This document shows, in pieces, positions 7,307 to 9,472 of a stretch of 9,472 bases of DNA. The stretch is from assembly GCA_903842475.1 (NCBI GenBank), contig CAIMMA010000068.1, forward strand, positions 1-9,472. The letters are read 5' to 3'. Position numbers and translations under genes: made by a program. The notes under the pieces were generated by a model. It did not search any database. It saw only the letters and a program-made list of their open reading frames with translations, and had not been told where the DNA came from. Position 1 is the first letter of the stretch. Each line of letters opens with the position of its first letter. Source of the DNA: an uncultured bacterium (GTDB lineage: Bacteria; Desulfobacterota; Desulfobulbia; Desulfobulbales; Desulfobulbaceae).

Positions 7307-8473
7307 TTATGATTTTTCACGCAGTTCCTCGGCAAGTCCTGCCAGCGCTTCGTGAACCGGGTTTAGCGGCCGCGGTTCACGGGCATCGCCGAGAATCCAG
7401 CCAATGTCATGCTCGGCAATCTTGATGGACGTTCCATCCGGTGCGATGCATCGATTACCAAATATAATCTGTTCCTTCAGCGTGGCCACACCACTCACCC
7501 GAGTGTAGCTGTCGATGATGCACTCGTCCACCTCGGACCCCGATTCCAGCACCGAACCCGATCCAATAATAGTCGGCCCGACGATGCGGCAACCATTGTC
7601 GATCCTGACGCTGCCGCCAATCAAAACCGGGGGGGTAATTTCTACGGCATTGAAATCTATGGAGCAGTTAAGCCCGCAGAATACGCCAGGCGCGACCTCG
7701 TCTCCGGGCAGGTTGAAACCGTCCAAATCTCCAGCCAGTAGCGAACGGGTAGCATCCCACCAGGACTGCACGCTGCCGATATCAAACCAGGCGAAAGGGA
7801 GCACCACTCCATAGAGAGGGGCGCCGGCAGCGACTAGCGCCGGAAAGAGCTGTGCGCCAATATCGAATTCTGTTGCAGCGGGGATGAAGTCAAACACCTC
7901 CGGTTCGAAAATGTAGATGCCGGTGTTGGCCACCTGCGAAACCGCTTCTGCTGGTGTAGGTTTTTCTTGGAAGCAGAGAATGCGTCCGTCTGTATCCAAC
8001 TTGACGATGCCGTAGCTGGAGACTTCATCAGGCTGCACCTCCTTGAGGACAATGGTAGCCAAAGCACCCCGGCTGCGGTGAAACGCTAAAGCCTGCTGGA
8101 AATCAACGTCAATAACCGCATCGCCGCACAAGACCGCAAAGGTTTCGTCGAAAAAACCCGAAAAATCCTGGATTTTCTTCATGCCTCCGGCCGAGCCGAG
8201 GGCTTCTCCCACCAACTCGCCATTTGCCATAGTTCCTTCAAAGGAATAGGCTATTTGCGCTCCGTAGCGAGAACCATCGCGGAAATAGCCTTCTATGGAT
8301 TCGGCCAGGTAACTGGTATTGATGACCATCTTGTCAAACCCTTGGGCGATCAGATGTTCGATGATATATTCAAGAACCGGCTTTCCCGCCAGACTGATCA
8401 TCGGTTTGGGAACGGTATAGGTGATGGGGCGGACCCGGGTTCCCTTGCCTGCACAGAGTATCATTGCCTTCAT
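7307..8473 (-). CDS. Sugar-phosphate nucleotidyltransferase with left-handed beta-helix tail
   Basis: A 388-residue NDP-sugar pyrophosphorylase-like enzyme. Residues 1-25 carry the nucleotide-binding signature (LCAGKGTRVRPITYTVPKP, with the GXGTR loop and the PKP lysine). CGDAVIDVD (about 115-123) holds the metal-binding Asp, FQEKP (about 168-172) is the usual sugar-contact block, and NTGIYIF follows. From about residue 260 there are hexapeptide-like repeats (PPVLIGGSVRIDNGCRIVGP, then TIIGSGSVLESGSEV), typical of a left-handed beta-helix as in mannose-1-phosphate guanylyltransferases and related enzymes. It should join a sugar-1-phosphate to NTP to give an activated sugar for the downstream glycosyltransferases. 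The exact sugar and nucleotide cannot be told; GDP-mannose is only a possibility. The ATG at 8473 overlaps the phosphatase TGA (ATGA), with GGAG 5 nt upstream. Its place between two regulators ties sugar supply to the switch genes. Confidence 0.92.
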   Translation of the reverse strand: MKAMILCAGKGTRVRPITYTVPKPMISLAGKPVLEYIIEHLIAQGFDKMVINTSYLAESIEGYFRDGSRYGAQIAYSFEGTMANGELVGEALGSAGGMKKIQDFSGFFDETFAVLCGDAVIDVDFQQALAFHRSRGALATIVLKEVQPDEVSSYGIVKLDTDGRILCFQEKPTPAEAVSQVANTGIYIFEPEVFDFIPAATEFDIGAQLFPALVAAGAPLYGVVLPFAWFDIGSVQSWWDATRSLLAGDLDGFNLPGDEVAPGVFCGLNCSIDFNAVEITPPVLIGGSVRIDNGCRIVGPTIIGSGSVLESGSEVDECIIDSYTRVSGVATLKEQIIFGNRCIAPDGTSIKIAEHDIGWILGDAREPRPLNPVHEALAGLAEELREKS

Positions 8474-9472
8474 GTTTTCTCCAGCCGCTCTAGAGCTAAA
8501 AGTGATACGTCATCGTCAAAATGGGAGTTGCCGCGAAACCGCTCCAGTTCAGTCTCGATTAGGTGCATGACTTCGCTCAAGGGGGCGTTGCGTCCGTTTC
8601 GGATCACATTGACCAATCGTTCGAGGCCAAACGCGGTGTGAGCATCGCTCCCCCGGCACTCGGTAATGCCATCTGAATAAATAAACAGGCGCTCTCCCGG
8701 TTGTAGGACGATGGCATGATCATCGTAGTCCACTCCCGGTACCATGCCGATGGGAAAGCCGCCATCGCCGATGTGTTGCACTGTTCCGTCCGTAGCTTGA
8801 TGGATAGGTGACGGATGGCCGGCCTGCGTCAGACTGCCCATACCGGTCTGAATATTGATCGTTCCATAAACCATGGTGAAGTACTGCGTCTGTAGACCGT
8901 CGTCGTGGACGAAACGCTCATTAAGTTCCAATGCGACTTCACGAGGTTGGGGAATCCGGTAATAAGGAGGATCAGGCTGCGGGCGCTTTATCAGTCCTGC
9001 GAAATTTGGTGAGGAGGTCAATATTTGGCTCAGCGTGGTGGAGAGTAGGGCCGCTGGAATGCCGTGACCGCTCACATCTAGAAGATAATAGGCCAAGTGG
9101 TGTTCATCGATTTGCAGGATGTTGAAAATATCTCCGGCCACAAATTGCGTGGGACAGAACAGCCAGTCATAAGAAATTCCAATGGATTCAGCGTTTTTTT
9201 GGGGAATAAGGCTCCGCTGGATGCGGGCCGCCGCTTCCAGGTCTTCACGGATGACCTCATAGGCCTCATGCAGCCGGTTGTTCTTTTCCTCAAGTTCCCT
9301 GTTTTTCTCCTCCATATTCCGCTCCAGCGAAATGATCCTGGCGGCAGCGTTTATTCGGGCCTTGAGTTCCTGTTTGTCGAACGGTTTGGTCACAAAATCA
9401 TCGGCGCCGGCATCCATGCCGGTTACCAGATCGTCCAACACGTTGCGGGCGGTGAGAAGAATAGTATAAATA
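8470..9472 (-). CDS. Response regulator with PP2C/SpoIIE-type serine phosphatase (5' end beyond window)
   Basis: The frame is open from the window edge: 333 residues are visible, starting inside a receiver domain. Visible residues 2-30 match the second half of a CheY-like fold, with TILLTAR (the conserved Thr after beta4) and ADDFVTKPF (the conserved Lys, K29); the phospho-acceptor Asp lies outside. A charged helical linker, probably coiled coil, spans about 45-85. The phosphatase domain follows at about 86-330, with metal-site residues in VAGD (D114), LDVSGHGIPAA (D132), IYSDGITE (D267) and FDDDVSLLAL (D319-D321), so it should be active. A GTG at 9441 is not the true start, because the receiver continues upstream of it. 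It is inferred to dephosphorylate the STAS protein when its receiver is phosphorylated by an unseen histidine kinase. Its stop overlaps the nucleotidyltransferase start. Confidence 0.93.
   Translation of the reverse strand, partial: IYTILLTARNVLDDLVTGMDAGADDFVTKPFDKQELKARINAAARIISLERNMEEKNRELEEKNNRLHEAYEVIREDLEAAARIQRSLIPQKNAESIGISYDWLFCPTQFVAGDIFNILQIDEHHLAYYLLDVSGHGIPAALLSTTLSQILTSSPNFAGLIKRPQPDPPYYRIPQPREVALELNERFVHDDGLQTQYFTMVYGTINIQTGMGSLTQAGHPSPIHQATDGTVQHIGDGGFPIGMVPGVDYDDHAIVLQPGERLFIYSDGITECRGSDAHTAFGLERLVNVIRNGRNAPLSEVMHLIETELERFRGNSHFDDDVSLLALERLEKT

Overview
The window holds eight genes, all on the minus strand and packed head to tail, so it is best read from high to low coordinates as one stretch of a surface-polysaccharide operon. 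Both end genes run off the window. Lipoprotein-type outer-membrane export, a Wzz-like inner-membrane protein and mid-50s GC (judged by eye) point to a Gram-negative bacterium. The pairing of a response-regulator/SpoIIE-type phosphatase with a STAS protein and an RsbW-like kinase beside exopolysaccharide genes would fit Desulfuromonadales (Geobacter and relatives), but that assignment is an inference from gene style only.

Right part (9472 to 6431): a partner-switching control module. A response regulator with a C-terminal PP2C/SpoIIE-type phosphatase domain (start outside the window) overlaps by 4 nt a sugar-phosphate nucleotidyltransferase. This is followed by a STAS anti-anti-sigma-type protein and, after a 111-nt gap, an RsbW-like GHKL serine kinase.

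Middle (6429 to 1794): export and polymerisation. A Wza-like outer-membrane export lipoprotein is followed by a 753-residue Wzz/tyrosine-autokinase-like chain-length protein. The ATP-binding domain of that protein has lost the Walker A lysine. An O-antigen ligase/Wzy-type polymerase comes next.

Left part (1822 to 1): two GT4-like glycosyltransferases. The second overlaps the first by 4 nt and is cut by the window edge.

Working model: the nucleotidyltransferase supplies an activated sugar and the glycosyltransferases build the repeat unit. The polymerase, the Wzz-like protein and the Wza-like protein polymerise and export the chain. The phosphatase, STAS protein and kinase would switch the system on or off by reversible serine phosphorylation of the STAS protein. 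No flippase (Wzx), priming glycosyltransferase, tyrosine phosphatase, sigma factor or sensor kinase is seen here, so those parts must lie elsewhere. No RNA genes, mobile elements, CRISPR arrays or convincing terminators were found. The only notable non-coding stretch is the 111-nt gap at 6842-6952.
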